NCBI GenBank assembly: GCA_044357345.1
Contig: JBIKPR010000043.1
Coordinates: 1-22,373 of the forward strand
Reading direction: 5' to 3'
From: JABMMZ01 sp044357345
Lineage (GTDB): Bacteria > Bacteroidota > Bacteroidia > NS11-12g > UBA955
DNA length: 22,373 nt
Shown here: positions 22,120 to 22,373 of the stretch, piece after piece
How positions within the stretch are numbered: position 1 is the stretch's first letter
How the letters are laid out: the number at the start of each line of letters is the position of its first letter
The notes under the pieces: generated by a model
What the model saw: the letters and a program-made list of their open reading frames with translations, nothing else
Told to the model about the DNA's origin: nothing
The model's database searches: none
Position numbers and translations under genes: made by a program

Positions 22120-22373
22120 ATGAGCAGTTTAGAACAAGCCATACAACAATCAAAATTCGAAAGTGAATTGGTTAAAGCACATATCAATGTGCTATATACA
22201 TCCAATATATTAGCGAACAAACAAGCTACGGTATTAAAGCCATTTAATTTAACCCAAGAACAATTCAACGTTTTGCGCATATTGCGTGGAAGCATGCCGA
22301 AAAGCATGTGCCAAAAAGACATTCCATGCCGCATGGTGGCGCCAAGCTCCAACGTTACACTATTAATTAAAAA
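22120..22373 (+). CDS. MarR-family transcriptional regulator, N-terminal part (partial)
   Basis: A frame open from ATG 22120 to the window end gives 84 residues, starting MSSLEQAIQQSKFESELVKA. It contains the start of the MarR winged-helix: FNLTQEQFNVLRILRG, then PKSMCQKDIPCRMVAPSSN and VTLLIK, which is helix-turn-helix plus the beginning of the recognition helix. MarR dimers usually repress nearby genes and release DNA on binding a ligand or on cysteine oxidation. Two cysteines sit seven residues apart, in and around the helix before the recognition helix (SMCQKDIPC). The target gene lies outside the window. The start is supported by a good promoter directly upstream. Confidence 0.82.
   Translation, partial: MSSLEQAIQQSKFESELVKAHINVLYTSNILANKQATVLKPFNLTQEQFNVLRILRGSMPKSMCQKDIPCRMVAPSSNVTLLIK

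Noticed and set aside
22089..22352. Minus-strand frame of 87 codons at the window end
   Set aside because: The plus strand here encodes a recognisable MarR N-terminus with a good promoter, so the minus frame is its shadow.
1..22373. CRISPR array, insertion sequence or prophage
   Set aside because: No regularly spaced direct repeats, transposase, integrase or phage structural genes were found on either strand.

Overview
The window looks like a chromosomal segment of a Bacteroidota bacterium, probably Flavobacteriales-like. The signs are low GC, a type IX secretion C-terminal sorting domain, many small lipoproteins, a beta-carotene-hydroxylase-type carotenoid operon, a CarB that lacks the C-terminal regulatory domain, Bacteroidota -7 promoter boxes (TAnnTTTG) and no Shine-Dalgarno sequences. 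It is mostly ordinary core genome. I saw no insertion sequence, prophage, CRISPR, tRNA or rRNA.

Layout, left to right. (1) 1-1313: the end of korA and complete korB (2-oxoacid:ferredoxin oxidoreductase). (2) 1392-3323: a secreted PNGase F-like protein with a T9SS sorting domain, followed by a strong terminator. (3) 3439-6733: the carotenoid operon crtZ-crtI-crtB plus a small exported protein overlapping crtB. (4) 6734-8350 (-): replicative helicase dnaB, meeting the carotenoid operon stop to stop. (5) 8638-12086: clpC and a secreted TPR-like protein, divergent from dnaB. (6) 12105-13546 (-): two tandem paralogous lipoprotein/membrane proteins that share a signature right after the lipid-modified cysteine. 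(7) 13760-14404 (-): a two-domain cytochrome-c-like exported protein with one unusual CX4CH heme motif. (8) 14503-15351 (-): a predicted outer-membrane beta-barrel. (9) 15461-18277 (-): carB, short form. (10) 18278-18692: a 415-bp gap holding a GC-rich, about 145-bp imperfect palindrome. (11) 18693-20775: two overlapping lipoprotein genes. (12) 20870-21157: pterin-4a-carbinolamine dehydratase. (13) 21291-22055: an exported protein with distant resemblance to phosphodiester glycosidases. (14) 22120-end: the start of a MarR-family regulator.

The clearest functional unit is the carotenoid operon: CrtB makes phytoene, CrtI desaturates it, and CrtZ hydroxylates a beta-ionone ring. No lycopene cyclase is present, so ring formation must be encoded elsewhere. 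The other genes are largely independent transcription units; several have a recognisable -7 box only 12-25 nt before the start codon.

The items most worth a second look are the long palindromic element at about 18353-18498, the PNGase F-like protein with an altered active-site position, the CX4CH cytochrome, and the paired lipoproteins with the C-x-V-x-K-C-x-Y-x-x-G-W signature. I did not find convincing evidence of an entirely new multi-gene system.
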